Below, in pieces: positions 36,404-45,153 of a stretch of 64,000 bases of DNA. Each line of letters begins with the position of its first letter. Position 1 is the first letter of the stretch. This DNA is from Rhodoferax sp. (GTDB taxonomy: Bacteria; Pseudomonadota; Gammaproteobacteria; Burkholderiales; Burkholderiaceae_C): the NCBI RefSeq assembly GCF_018780565.1, contig NZ_JADMJN010000012.1:1-64000 (forward strand), given 5' to 3'. Under the pieces are notes generated by a model. That model was given only the letters and a program-made list of their open reading frames with translations. It did no database searches and was not told where the DNA came from. The translations under genes were made by a program, and so were the position numbers.

Positions 36404-36481
36404 ATGAATGGCGGTTCAAAAACAGGCTTTCAGCCTGACGATCAAGCAACGCTGCGCCAGATGCTCAAGGACCTGGCATGA
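36404..36481 (+). CDS. Possible 25-codon leader ORF of the BPSL0761-like operon
   Basis: ATG at 36404 opens MNGGSKTGFQPDDQATLRQM plus five more residues (LKDLA); its TGA overlaps the ATG of the next gene (ATGA). Coupling and an amphipathic, codon-like composition make it plausible, but it is very short and could be chance. Confidence 0.35.
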   Translation: MNGGSKTGFQPDDQATLRQMLKDLA

Positions 36482-36966
36482 CGATGCCTCACGAACGTAC
36501 CCGGGCCGTGCGATACGGTTGGGAATATTTGATCGAGCTGCAAGAGTCTGGAAATATTACCGAAGATCAGAGACATCAGATTGAAAGCATCCTGCGGCAT
36601 TACCCTTCAGGCGGTGAAATCAAGTTTTCGGCGCTGGATTGCGTTGACACAGAAGGGCCATGCGGTCCCAAAATGTCGCCCGAGCATGCACCCATCAGTT
36701 CACGCTCGCCGCTGACGCCAGAATTTGTGGAAAGAGGTACGACGACACCGTCAGAGAGAACTCGCGCATTGCTGTTGGCAGATCAATTGTTCAAAGAACT
36801 TCTGTCGGCGCCAAACCTCACGCCGGATCAGAAGAGACAAATTCCATACGTCCTGCGCCATTTTCCCGATCGCCACGAAATCAAGCACTGGGCACAAATG
36901 GATGCCTGGATGAAGTCACAAAATCCAAACTTCAAGCCATGGCTTGCCCCGGAATCCATGCCATGA
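36478..36966 (+). CDS. Tandem BPSL0761-like domain protein
   Basis: A 162-residue protein containing the same domain twice. The first copy (about 2-52) reads MPHERTRAVRYGWEYLIEL ... ILRHYPSGGEI; the second (about 88-143) reads TPSERTRALLLADQLFKEL ... VLRHFPDRHEI. Each has the ERTRA start and the LRHYP/LRHFP end of the small BPSL0761 family, whose function is unknown. The copies are joined by a Pro/Ser-rich linker (about 53-87). Overlaps by 4 bp at both ends with its neighbours. Confidence 0.75.
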   Translation: MTMPHERTRAVRYGWEYLIELQESGNITEDQRHQIESILRHYPSGGEIKFSALDCVDTEGPCGPKMSPEHAPISSRSPLTPEFVERGTTTPSERTRALLLADQLFKELLSAPNLTPDQKRQIPYVLRHFPDRHEIKHWAQMDAWMKSQNPNFKPWLAPESMP

Positions 36967-37133
36967 AAATTCTCATTTACTCTGATTTTCCTCTCGCGTA
37001 CTACGGCTTTGAGCTTGACACGGAGGCACTGGCGCTTGATGGACAGTGTCTTCTCGACCTCCTTACGACCGCACCCGGCATTGAAGCTGTCCAGATCTTG
37101 CGCGCGCGCATGGAATGGGGGATGTATACGTGA
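36963..37133 (+). CDS. Small ORF, possibly the front part of a gene broken by an in-frame TGA
   Basis: 56 residues beginning MKILIYSDFPLAYYGFELDT. The ATG overlaps the previous stop (ATGA). The TGA at 37131-37133 is followed in the same frame by further plausible coding sequence (LKRVGNPPEYQFGWLESEFE ... LVFNYCMPV, to about 37259). The upstream sequence may thus be a whole small protein or the start of a roughly 100-residue protein with a premature stop. No family recognised. Confidence 0.5.
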   Translation: MKILIYSDFPLAYYGFELDTEALALDGQCLLDLLTTAPGIEAVQILRARMEWGMYT

Positions 37134-37260
37134 ATAGGATTGAAGCGAGTCGGCAATCCGCCGGAATATCAGTTTGGCTGGCTGGAGAGCGAATTCGAGA
37201 ACTTGGAATTCGCCCCCCTGGTTTTCAACTATTGCATGCCGGTGGCGGTTGGAGAGAGCA

Positions 37261-37878
37261 ATGACCAAAAGACCCATCATCGTCCTGGACGCCGACGGCG
37301 TTCTATTGAACTATCACGAGGCATATCGCCACCTTTGGCTCAAGGCCTTTGGCGTCCTGCCAGAACTGGCGGATCCGCAGGCATATTTCCCGTATGACCG
37401 CTGGAAAGTGCCACGGCTCGACTCTGCTGATCGGGACCATTTGCGCGCCTGCCAGGACGAGACATTCTGGGAGACATTGCCTGCAATGGATGGAGCGCTG
37501 GACGCTGCAATGAATCTTCATGTCTCAGGGTTTGAGTTGATCTGTGTGTCAGCTCTACCATTGAAGTTTGAAGCCGCCAGACTGAAGAATATCCGTGACC
37601 TTGGTTTCCCAATCGAGCGAGTCTATGCGACCCCGGTGACCCCGGACAATGAGTCGAACCGAAGCGTGAAAGCCGGTGCACTGGCGCAAATTCTCCCAGT
37701 TGCGTTCGTGGATGACTACGCGCCCTATTTGCGCGGTGTACCGACTAGCGTTCACGCCGCCCTCATCATGCGCCAACCCAATGGGAGTCCCAACGTCGGC
37801 GAGGATCTGGCGCTGGCTCACTCGAAACACGAAGATCTTTCAGGCTTTGCCCGCTGGTGGCTCAATCGAAAGGATTGA
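37261..37878 (+). CDS. HAD-superfamily hydrolase
   Basis: 205 residues. HAD motif I is IVLDADGVLLNYHEAY (nucleophile Asp in DADG), a Ser in CVSALP fits motif II, Lys/Arg near RSVKAGALAQ fits motif III, and FVDDYAPYL fits motif IV. Probably a soluble phosphatase of unknown substrate. The ATG at 37261 directly follows the disrupted small ORF. It is the last gene of the cargo operon and faces the recombinase operon tail to tail across 41 bp. Confidence 0.8.
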   Translation: MTKRPIIVLDADGVLLNYHEAYRHLWLKAFGVLPELADPQAYFPYDRWKVPRLDSADRDHLRACQDETFWETLPAMDGALDAAMNLHVSGFELICVSALPLKFEAARLKNIRDLGFPIERVYATPVTPDNESNRSVKAGALAQILPVAFVDDYAPYLRGVPTSVHAALIMRQPNGSPNVGEDLALAHSKHEDLSGFARWWLNRKD

Positions 37879-37919
37879 CCGTGAAATCAAATGAACTGCT
37901 AAAGCGTTGGAGCTTCCCT

Positions 37920-38249
37920 TTATGCAGAACCTCGGTCATCAGGGTCGAGATTTCCAATGATGGGGTGGACTGTTACCAAAATGCCCTGTGCAATAAGCCT
38001 GGCCTCGACCGATTCAAGCGCAACGGAAAGAGCAGGATTCTGTTGCAACGCGGCACGCCCGAAACCGCATTCAGTAGCAATCTCCGAACGGTTTAGCTTG
38101 CCTGCGCGAAGGTAGTCGTCCCAATCAGTAGCGTTGTCTCGATCAGCCACCCAAGCATTGAAACGGTCAACCGCCTGAGCCGCACGTTCGGCATTACTAG
38201 TTTTTCGATCTGCCTGGTTCTGATCGTCGATCAACATCTGTAGGTTCAC
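37920..38249 (-). CDS. Small hypothetical protein, last gene of the recombinase operon
   Basis: 109 residues, Ala/Asp/Asn-rich, predicted mostly helical. It contains LNRSEIATECGFGRAALQQNP, which looks like a helix-turn-helix, so a DNA-binding helper role is plausible. It overlaps the previous gene by 4 bp. Not recognised beyond that. Confidence 0.6.
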   Translation of the reverse strand: MNLQMLIDDQNQADRKTSNAERAAQAVDRFNAWVADRDNATDWDDYLRAGKLNRSEIATECGFGRAALQQNPALSVALESVEARLIAQGILVTVHPIIGNLDPDDRGSA

Positions 38250-38674
38250 TTCTTACCCCCGGTTCGCTGACGGTCGATCACTGGGGGTGGCAGGTTGAGT
38301 TGGTCCAGGGTGAGCTTGCCAACAACAGTTGCGTTATATAGCCAGATTGCGAACTGCTCGTTTAGCTTTTCATTCAGCAGTTTGACCTCACGAATTTCGG
38401 CATCTTTGGACGCCAGCCGATGTGCCGCAGCGGCCAAACTGCTGGGAAGAGCGGTCCTAGGGGGCGGATCGCCCTTGAGGCCTGATTTTCGGGCGCTAAA
38501 GGCCTCCTGTACGGCCGCGTGTGCGCTTAGGCCTTGGCGTCCAGGGCGGTATCCAAGAATCAGCTCCGACTCGTCGCAGACGGCATCCCAAGTCATTTTT
38601 TCATCGCTCCAGTTACGGATGATGCTGACTATCCCTTGCACGTCAGCCGGGCGGATATGCTTGTTACGCGCCAT
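38246..38674 (-). CDS. Small accessory protein of the recombinase operon (helix-turn-helix plus coiled coil)
   Basis: 142 residues. The N-terminal half (ADVQGIVSIIRNW ... TWDAVCDESELILGYRPGRQ) resembles a winged-helix or helix-turn-helix; the second half (LASKDAEIREVKLLNEKLNE) is a likely coiled coil. In size, place and layout it recalls TnpC of Tn554-like elements or GmtX of gamma-mobile-trio islands. I cannot tell which from the sequence alone. It overlaps the third recombinase gene by 11 bp. Confidence 0.65.
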   Translation of the reverse strand: MARNKHIRPADVQGIVSIIRNWSDEKMTWDAVCDESELILGYRPGRQGLSAHAAVQEAFSARKSGLKGDPPPRTALPSSLAAAAHRLASKDAEIREVKLLNEKLNEQFAIWLYNATVVGKLTLDQLNLPPPVIDRQRTGGKK

Positions 38675-41015
38675 CAGTCACCTTTCCGTCAATGGTGTCA
38701 GCTTGGTCTAACGATGAAAAGGGCCTTCCAGGATGAAAAGTGATCGTTTTAATGCCGGGCTCCTCCTGTTTTATGGCTTCCAGCATCTCTTGAATCACAT
38801 CTTTTGGCAGGGTATTGTTTTCAAGCGCCGTCATCGCGACATTGCGTAACACCCTGTGCAAATAGATTTGACTATTAGCTCCCGAAATCTTGATTCGCGC
38901 TCCGTCTTCAGTTTTACTGCTTTGGAGTATCTCAACCAGCTGTTGAAGCTTTGCATGCCACTTGGTCTGGTGGTCGAGCCACTCTTCGGCGCCCCAGTCA
39001 CCTTCCTCAATCTGGGCATTTGCTTTTTCAATCTCGGTTGCAACCCGACTCATAAGCCCTTGGATGCGATCTAACTTTTCCCTGTCATCCTGCCCGTTAC
39101 CCTTGATGCATACGTGTTCGCTACATGCCAAGCAGTTGGCAAACCCTTCGCAGGGGCTCAGTGCATAGTCATGCTCGCAGCGTCCCCAAAGAGTATTGAT
39201 GTTCGTCAACTTTGGCTGCACGTCCAGATCATGGAGCGATGCCGGTTTGCGGCTGTCAACCTGCCAATGACCATAAGTTTCGATGCTGCCCGTCGCCTTA
39301 GGTTCTAACGAATAAGGATTGACCTTGACAATCACAACATGACCATGTTCATTGGCCAAAATCCCCTTGTCCCGATCAACGCGCTCCTGCTCGGTCATCC
39401 CGTTATAGACTTCATTTTGAGCCAAATCTATGCGGCCAGACCACCATGCAATTTCCTCCTCCGTCATCTTCCCACGTTGCCCCTCAGTATTGAGTAGGTG
39501 CCGGATTTGGTGCGACCGCAACTGAAGGGGCTCCCCATCGTCACCCTTATAGCCATGCCGGTCAAAAATGCTAGTGGTTGTGGCAAAGGATTTGCCGACC
39601 TCCCTGCCATACGTTTTCAGATTTGGCATCCAAAGTTTGACCGGACTAGTGCCACTTCGGGGCGCCAACTGGTTGACTTGCATGCAAAACAAAGCTTGGC
39701 TGAACTTCAGACCACCTTTTACTCCCTTGGCAGCCTCTTTGCGGCTGACGTACGGGAAGTACGGATGGTCCTTCTTATGCTGCGGCAAGATATGGTCACG
39801 CCAAAGCTCTTGAAGAGTGTGGGTGCAATTTTTTGCAGAAAGGCCGTAACTGTGTAAGGACGACCGATCCTGTACGTACCCCATTGCGTTGCAAACCTGT
39901 TCCCACGTTAGAGGTTCTTCATCGCCAACGTCGGGACAGGCTGGGTGACGATAGAAATGGTTACAGGTCTTTGGATCCTCTAGCCATCGGGCCAGTTTGC
40001 GAGCATCCTCGGTCATTGCCTTGAGCCTACCTATGGCCCGCTCTGCAACAGGCACTATGCCTTCCCAAACCCACTTGGTGTAACGCCCGAAACCTTTGCT
40101 CCCATTCCAAAGCAAGCCCATTTGATCTTTACCAAATTTATCGGTGGCTTTGAAGTCGAGATTAAGAGGTAGGAGGTGAACCTCGTCGCCGCCGCGGCTC
40201 GGGGCACTTAGCAAAAGAGCTGTGACGGAAGTCGTGTAAATGTCCCTTTGGTGATCAGGATTGTCGGTTTCGAGTCGGTGATTGGAAACTTCTGAAAGTG
40301 CCCGCAAAGCCTGTTGGTCCGGCAGCTTTTCTGCACGCGCCTTATCACCTGCCGTGCCGACTGCATAGCCCATTTTTCTCACATCGGAAATTGGCGAAGT
40401 CCAGTACCTGACAACGGTTGGGATAATCTTCTTCTTTACCAACAAATCGGCGATGGACTGCAGATTGATCCCGGTTTGGTAAGCTGTACGTTCGCTAAAG
40501 TACTTGCGACTGAACGTCACAGCTTGGTTTAGTGCACGGTGGTCAACCAATATTGGGTTTGCACACCCATGAACTTCCAGCAACGCCATCTCCAGCACTC
40601 GCAAACAACGAAGTCGATTGATATGTCCATTCATGGACTCATTGGGGTTGTGTGAATGGCGTTCGCGCACGTATGCCTTTGCGAAGTCAATGAAGGTGGC
40701 ATCAAGCATCAGTTCCGCCGCAACAGGCTTGCCAATCAAACCCCTTACAACTCCCTGCTTTGCAAAAGTTCCCACGTTCTCCCATCGCCATGCGGCCCAT
40801 GGGAGATTGGCCCCCAGCACAATCAAATCATTCTTAGCGAAGCGAATGTATTCAGCCAGGTTAGCCTCCGCTTCCAATTGATTCTTGGGGATGAGCGAAG
40901 TCAACTTGTCGTAGGCCTCATCGCGAGTCAAAGGTTGTTGGCTGTCGTCCACTTTTAGTAAGCCCCATCGTTTGAATTGTTGGATTTCGTGAGTTCCTGC
41001 CGACGTGCCTCGCAA
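38664..41015 (-). CDS. Large tyrosine recombinase with Cys-rich segment (third of trio)
   Basis: A 783-residue protein. The C-terminal half holds a tyrosine-recombinase active site: Arg I in SAPSRGGDEVHLLPL, His-x-x-Arg in LRSHQIRHLLNTEGQRG, and Tyr in WWSGRIDLAQNEVYNGM. A Cys/His cluster follows (HDYALSPC, then CLACSEHVC), probably a zinc ribbon, and then a coiled coil. It resembles the VPA1269/GmtZ-like and related long integrases. The ATG at 41015 overlaps the previous gene by 61 bp; a GTG near 40950, just after that gene's stop, is a possible alternative start. Confidence 0.8.
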   Translation of the reverse strand: MRGTSAGTHEIQQFKRWGLLKVDDSQQPLTRDEAYDKLTSLIPKNQLEAEANLAEYIRFAKNDLIVLGANLPWAAWRWENVGTFAKQGVVRGLIGKPVAAELMLDATFIDFAKAYVRERHSHNPNESMNGHINRLRCLRVLEMALLEVHGCANPILVDHRALNQAVTFSRKYFSERTAYQTGINLQSIADLLVKKKIIPTVVRYWTSPISDVRKMGYAVGTAGDKARAEKLPDQQALRALSEVSNHRLETDNPDHQRDIYTTSVTALLLSAPSRGGDEVHLLPLNLDFKATDKFGKDQMGLLWNGSKGFGRYTKWVWEGIVPVAERAIGRLKAMTEDARKLARWLEDPKTCNHFYRHPACPDVGDEEPLTWEQVCNAMGYVQDRSSLHSYGLSAKNCTHTLQELWRDHILPQHKKDHPYFPYVSRKEAAKGVKGGLKFSQALFCMQVNQLAPRSGTSPVKLWMPNLKTYGREVGKSFATTTSIFDRHGYKGDDGEPLQLRSHQIRHLLNTEGQRGKMTEEEIAWWSGRIDLAQNEVYNGMTEQERVDRDKGILANEHGHVVIVKVNPYSLEPKATGSIETYGHWQVDSRKPASLHDLDVQPKLTNINTLWGRCEHDYALSPCEGFANCLACSEHVCIKGNGQDDREKLDRIQGLMSRVATEIEKANAQIEEGDWGAEEWLDHQTKWHAKLQQLVEILQSSKTEDGARIKISGANSQIYLHRVLRNVAMTALENNTLPKDVIQEMLEAIKQEEPGIKTITFHPGRPFSSLDQADTIDGKVTDGA

Positions 41016-42643
41016 CGTTGGATCACATTGATGACGGCGACAATGGTGGGATCGGCATTTTTGGTGACTGCATGGTCTACACCAAGAGCATCCTCCCTTT
41101 CCTTGCGCTCATTCAGTAACTCTTGGAGAACGTCTAAGTGTGGCCCCTCCAACCATGGCTGGAAGCTGGGGCAAACGTAGCAGCACCGAGGAATACGATC
41201 GCCCAAACCACAATTTTTTCTTGTGCCACAGGATGCCGCACCATTGCCTTTGAAATGAATTCGACTCGTTTTTGGATCGGTACCACCAACGGCATCTTCT
41301 TCACGATCAACAACCTTTCCGCGAAACAGTTGGGCAAGCCCTTGCATGGTAGGGGACATGGCCATAGCCCTGTTGGCAGGAATTGCATGCTCTGGAAGGT
41401 TGTCGATGTAGATGCCTGCAGATATCAAATTTGAATGGTCCAACAACCATCCGATGACATTCCGCCCCAGTCCCTCCCGTGCCAGGTCAGTGCCTTTGGA
41501 ATATCTAAGGCGGTAGGCATTCATGTTCAAAGGTGTTCCGTTGCGGGAGTGAGTGCCAGCCTTTTCAACTGCCTCCTTCAAAGTTCTGGTAATCGCCATG
41601 CTGTATTGGTGCCACAAGGAACCAGCTGCTGCTTTACGCAACTCAGCCATCGCCGCGCCGTGTGCCCCAGCCTCCAATTGCGTTTCAAGTTTCCCCAGTG
41701 TCGCGATCACACGGGACCACATCGGGAACAATGGCATCTGTGCATGAAGTTCCATGAAATCCTGAGATTGCAAGTTCCATCCATGCTTCTCCAACAGCCT
41801 TGAAAATTCCAAACCGACCATTTGGCGCTGAAGTTTGAAGATGGCGAAGAATTCAGGAGTCCAATCGATCGACCGGAATTCAGTTCGAAACTTGCCACCT
41901 TGCTTACAACGCGGCACATGGGTCAACAATACTGGTTTGCCGTTTCTGATCACACTCGTATCGTCGACATCCTTGCATTTGAAGGCAGCTGATTGCACTG
42001 GGCGTCGGCCTGTGGCGATGTGAAAGATCGCGATGCTAAACGAAGGCAGGCCCAACTCCGAGGTCTCGTAAGCCGCTGCGATATCACGAGACAGCATGTG
42101 TAACTCTGTGGGCTCTAGCGGCCCCTCCTCTGGGTCGTTGGAGCGCACTGCACGGCCCGTCTCCGGGGCCTTAAGCTTCATGGCTTTGAGTTCGTCGATT
42201 ACGTCCGTATCGACGCCCGGAAGCCGGAGATTGTTCCATGATTTCAGAAACGGACGAAGGTTCTGCAGCTTTCTTTCATCGCCGAATTCATTGCAGATCT
42301 TGACGCGATAGTTTTGAAGATCAACACTCCGCCATTCGGGCACCCTTTGCCTAGGGTACATAGTCCTAGCAAAGTGTAAAAGGCTATCGCCCAGACTTAT
42401 GCACGTGCCATCGGCTTTGTTTCGTGCTTTATGCGCCAGCGTCTGCCTCATTCCGTGATGAAGCGAAACGTCGTACAGGGCCAGAACTTCATTGACATAG
42501 ATTGACCGGTGGTTGGACAATTGCCACGAATCTGCGTAGACGTCGAAATCAATGCCTTCCTTGCTGGTTTCTATCTGTCTCTGGAAGGTCCCACCAGGAC
42601 TCTGATGATCGGCAATCGAGCCCAGTGAAAACTCGTCATTCAT
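40955..42643 (-). CDS. Tyrosine recombinase with C-terminal Cys cluster (second of trio)
   Basis: A 562-residue protein. Active-site elements are Arg in IATGRRPVQSAAF, YRLRYSKGTDLAREG (here Tyr takes the place of the usual His in His-x-x-Arg), and LLDHSNLISAGIYIDN with the nucleophile Tyr. A Cys-rich segment (SCGTRKNC, then CCYVCPSFQPW) follows, as in Tn554-TnpB-like proteins. The N-terminal half is an unassigned DNA-binding region. It overlaps the first recombinase gene by 8 bp. Confidence 0.82.
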   Translation of the reverse strand: MNDEFSLGSIADHQSPGGTFQRQIETSKEGIDFDVYADSWQLSNHRSIYVNEVLALYDVSLHHGMRQTLAHKARNKADGTCISLGDSLLHFARTMYPRQRVPEWRSVDLQNYRVKICNEFGDERKLQNLRPFLKSWNNLRLPGVDTDVIDELKAMKLKAPETGRAVRSNDPEEGPLEPTELHMLSRDIAAAYETSELGLPSFSIAIFHIATGRRPVQSAAFKCKDVDDTSVIRNGKPVLLTHVPRCKQGGKFRTEFRSIDWTPEFFAIFKLQRQMVGLEFSRLLEKHGWNLQSQDFMELHAQMPLFPMWSRVIATLGKLETQLEAGAHGAAMAELRKAAAGSLWHQYSMAITRTLKEAVEKAGTHSRNGTPLNMNAYRLRYSKGTDLAREGLGRNVIGWLLDHSNLISAGIYIDNLPEHAIPANRAMAMSPTMQGLAQLFRGKVVDREEDAVGGTDPKTSRIHFKGNGAASCGTRKNCGLGDRIPRCCYVCPSFQPWLEGPHLDVLQELLNERKEREDALGVDHAVTKNADPTIVAVINVIQRCEARRQELTKSNNSNDGAY

Positions 42644-43922
42644 TGTGGTCTGACTTCACTGTGGTGCCTGCGTCAACTTGCATGACCTTTAAGAGCTTTT
42701 GCTGAATATCAAGCCCTGTTTCACGGCCTGCTTCTGCAGTGTGACGCTCGTTGTATTTTTCTGCCATTTTTGACAGGGGTGACCAACCGTTTGCGCGGGC
42801 CCTGACTTTTGTTTCCTGATCGAAGTTACGCTCGCCTTTGCTGCTATCAAAGGTTTGACTCATCTGGTAATTGAAGTTGTGCCGCAAGAGGTGTGGATGC
42901 AAGTTCTTTAACGAAGGATCCGCTCTTTTGATAGTTCGAAAAACCTCATACAACGCTCCCACCGTCATCGCCTTTCCTTGGGTTGGGCCCGCTTTGTGGT
43001 TCACAAATAGGTATGGGGTCTTGTTTGCACCCGGCACTTCGCGCCTATACGTCATGTAATCCAGAATGAGTTTGGTCAACTCCGGATCAATTGCCAGCGT
43101 GTGTTCACGGGTTTTGACCTTGGGTTGAACGATGCGGGTGTCCTCCTTCGCGTCGGGCCTTCGAATGATGTCTAACTGATTCTTTTGAGGCTTAATGTCG
43201 CCCCTTTGAATATTCAAAACCTCCCCCCGGCGTTTGCCGAGACAGCGAAGAAGTTGAATCAGAAGATAATTCCGTTTCCTCGTTCCCATATCTTCACCAA
43301 AAATATTCCTTGGTGATTCCGGTAGAACCAAGTCAATTAACTTAGCGTCATTCGTTTCGGACCAAGTAGTTTCATCTGGGCTACCTTTTAGGACCTTTAC
43401 AGTGGGGCGTAATTCACGAATGTTCCTATACATCCCATCAATCTCTGCGGCCTGTTCTGTGGAGATAAAAGAACCACCCCAATAGATGGCCAACCACTTT
43501 AAGTAGCTCGCCATCTCAGTCATTCGGCTGTAAGCAGTTAATCCAGCGACCGTACGGACTGGAGGCCTGTAGCCTTTCTTGCCCTCGTTCACGTTTGACA
43601 CTTTCCCGGATGTTTCTTCGGCTAGCCCCAAATGGACCTGAGCGGCCCGAAGAATGAGTTGACATTCCATGGGGTCAAGGTATTGCCTCCTTTTGAATCG
43701 CTCGTCGAGGTCAACTCCGTGGGACTCAAAATGCAACAATAGAACGTGAATTGAATTGAGGGAGGCCTGCATGGCAGACAAAGAAAGGCCACGATTTCTC
43801 AAATTCAGAAAGACATACAGGAGACTGGCTTGGTGTGGCAGTTGTGTCTGCTGGTTCAGCAGATGACAAAACCTTTCTCCTGTAGCCCACCTGTAAGTGA
43901 CGAGTTTGTATTTTGTCGACAT
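42636..43922 (-). CDS. Tyrosine recombinase, first gene of the recombinase operon
   Basis: About 428 residues. The ATG at 43922 follows AAAGG; an upstream ATG at 43976 is less likely. An N-terminal core-binding-type domain precedes the catalytic domain: Arg I in LLRCLGKRRGEVLNI, Lys near DAKEDTRIVQPKVKTRE, His-x-x-Arg in HPHLLRHNFNYQ, and Tyr in MAEKYNERH. In gene order and size it corresponds to TnpA of Tn554-like or GmtY of gamma-mobile-trio elements. A 12-bp direct repeat lies directly upstream. Confidence 0.85.
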   Translation of the reverse strand: MSTKYKLVTYRWATGERFCHLLNQQTQLPHQASLLYVFLNLRNRGLSLSAMQASLNSIHVLLLHFESHGVDLDERFKRRQYLDPMECQLILRAAQVHLGLAEETSGKVSNVNEGKKGYRPPVRTVAGLTAYSRMTEMASYLKWLAIYWGGSFISTEQAAEIDGMYRNIRELRPTVKVLKGSPDETTWSETNDAKLIDLVLPESPRNIFGEDMGTRKRNYLLIQLLRCLGKRRGEVLNIQRGDIKPQKNQLDIIRRPDAKEDTRIVQPKVKTREHTLAIDPELTKLILDYMTYRREVPGANKTPYLFVNHKAGPTQGKAMTVGALYEVFRTIKRADPSLKNLHPHLLRHNFNYQMSQTFDSSKGERNFDQETKVRARANGWSPLSKMAEKYNERHTAEAGRETGLDIQQKLLKVMQVDAGTTVKSDHNE

Positions 43923-43932
43923 GGAACCTTTG

Positions 43933-43993
43933 TTAGCTACACATCTACAATCTATCATATAAATGAAATCTCGCAATTCTCTTAGCTACACAT
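43933..43993. repeat. Direct repeats at the island/pyrD junction
   Basis: TTAGCTACACAT occurs at 43933-43944 and 43982-43993, start to start 49 bp. GCAATTCT is repeated at 43973-43980 and 43999-44006, and CTTTTAGCGACAC (near 44031) looks like a third, diverged copy. The block lies between the first recombinase gene and pyrD. It may be a recombinase binding/attachment region or an autoregulatory site. Confidence 0.5.
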
Positions 43994-44073
43994 TTTTTGC
44001 AATTCTGATGCAATTACTAAGAGCAATCGCCTTTTAGCGACACTTCAACCCTCAACTCAACCTCAATTATCCG

Positions 44074-45153
44074 ATGTCTCTCGTCCCCTATGCCCTTGCC
44101 CGCCCGTTTTTATTTAGCCTGGATCCGGAAACCGCCCACGAACTGACCCTGCACGCCCTGGCAGGCGTTCAGGGCACCCCCCTGCAACTGGCTTATTGTT
44201 CCGCTCGCATCGACGACCCCATCGAACTGGCCGGGCTGAAGTTTCCCAACCGGGTGGGTCTGGCAGCCGGTCTGGACAAGAACGCCCGCTGCATTGATGG
44301 TCTGGGCGCGATGGGTTTCGGTTTTGTGGAGGTGGGCACCGTTACGCCCCTGGCGCAAAGTGGCAACCCGAAACCCCGCATGTTTCGCCTGCCCAAAGCC
44401 CAGGCACTGATCAACCGCCTGGGGTTCAACAACGAAGGACTGGACGCCTTCATGGCCAACGTCAAGCGCTCGGGCTTGTACCGGCAGCGCCAGGCTGACG
44501 GTACGGGTAAAGCCCGGCCCATGCTGCTCGGATTGAACATCGGCAAAAACGCTGCGACCCCCATTGAGCGTGCTACCGACGACTACCTGATCTGCCTGGA
44601 CGGGGTCTACCCCTATGCCGACTATGTGACCATCAACATCTCAAGCCCCAACACCAAAAACCTGCGCGCCCTGCAGAGCGACGAAGCACTGGACAACTTG
44701 CTGGGCGCACTGGCGCAACGCCGTGAGGAACTGAGCAGGAAGCACGGCCAGCGCAAGCCTCTTTTCGTCAAGATCGCCCCGGATCTGGACGAGGCACAGG
44801 TCTCCGTGATTGCGGCCACACTCAAGCGTCATGGCATGGATGGCGTCGTCGCGACCAACACCACCTTGAGCCGCGACGCGGTTCAAGGCATGCCGCATGG
44901 AGAAGAGGCAGGTGGCCTGTCCGGCGCACCGGTGCTGGCCATGAGCAATCGGGTGATTTCGCAGCTTCGCAGTGCACTGGGTAAGAGCTTTCCCATTATT
45001 GGCGTGGGCGGCATCATGAGCGCCGAAGATGCAGTGAGCAAGATCACGGCAGGGGCCGATGTGGTCCAGATCTACACCGGCTTGATTTACCAGGGCCCCA
45101 ATCTGGTTCGCGATGCCGCGCAGGCCATCAAAAAGATGCGCAGGTCAGCCTAA
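44074..45153 (+). CDS. pyrD: Dihydroorotate dehydrogenase (quinone), class 2
   Basis: Membrane-associated FMN enzyme oxidising dihydroorotate to orotate in pyrimidine synthesis. At 359 residues it has class-2 length with the N-terminal membrane-binding helices (LARPFLFSLDPETAHELTL). Seen: NRVGLAAGLDKNARCIDGL, GFVEVGTVTP, NINKN-like NIGKN, catalytic Ser in YVTINISSPNTKNLR, and the FMN phosphate loop GVGGIMSAEDA. Its stop overlaps that of the next gene by 9 bp, tail to tail. Its promoter must sit within the island-flanking repeats. Confidence 0.97.
   Translation: MSLVPYALARPFLFSLDPETAHELTLHALAGVQGTPLQLAYCSARIDDPIELAGLKFPNRVGLAAGLDKNARCIDGLGAMGFGFVEVGTVTPLAQSGNPKPRMFRLPKAQALINRLGFNNEGLDAFMANVKRSGLYRQRQADGTGKARPMLLGLNIGKNAATPIERATDDYLICLDGVYPYADYVTINISSPNTKNLRALQSDEALDNLLGALAQRREELSRKHGQRKPLFVKIAPDLDEAQVSVIAATLKRHGMDGVVATNTTLSRDAVQGMPHGEEAGGLSGAPVLAMSNRVISQLRSALGKSFPIIGVGGIMSAEDAVSKITAGADVVQIYTGLIYQGPNLVRDAAQAIKKMRRSA

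Noticed and set aside
37131..37133. TGA as a selenocysteine codon
   Set aside because: No SECIS-like structure, no selenoprotein family match and no selenium genes in view; a nonsense change or separate ORFs is simpler.
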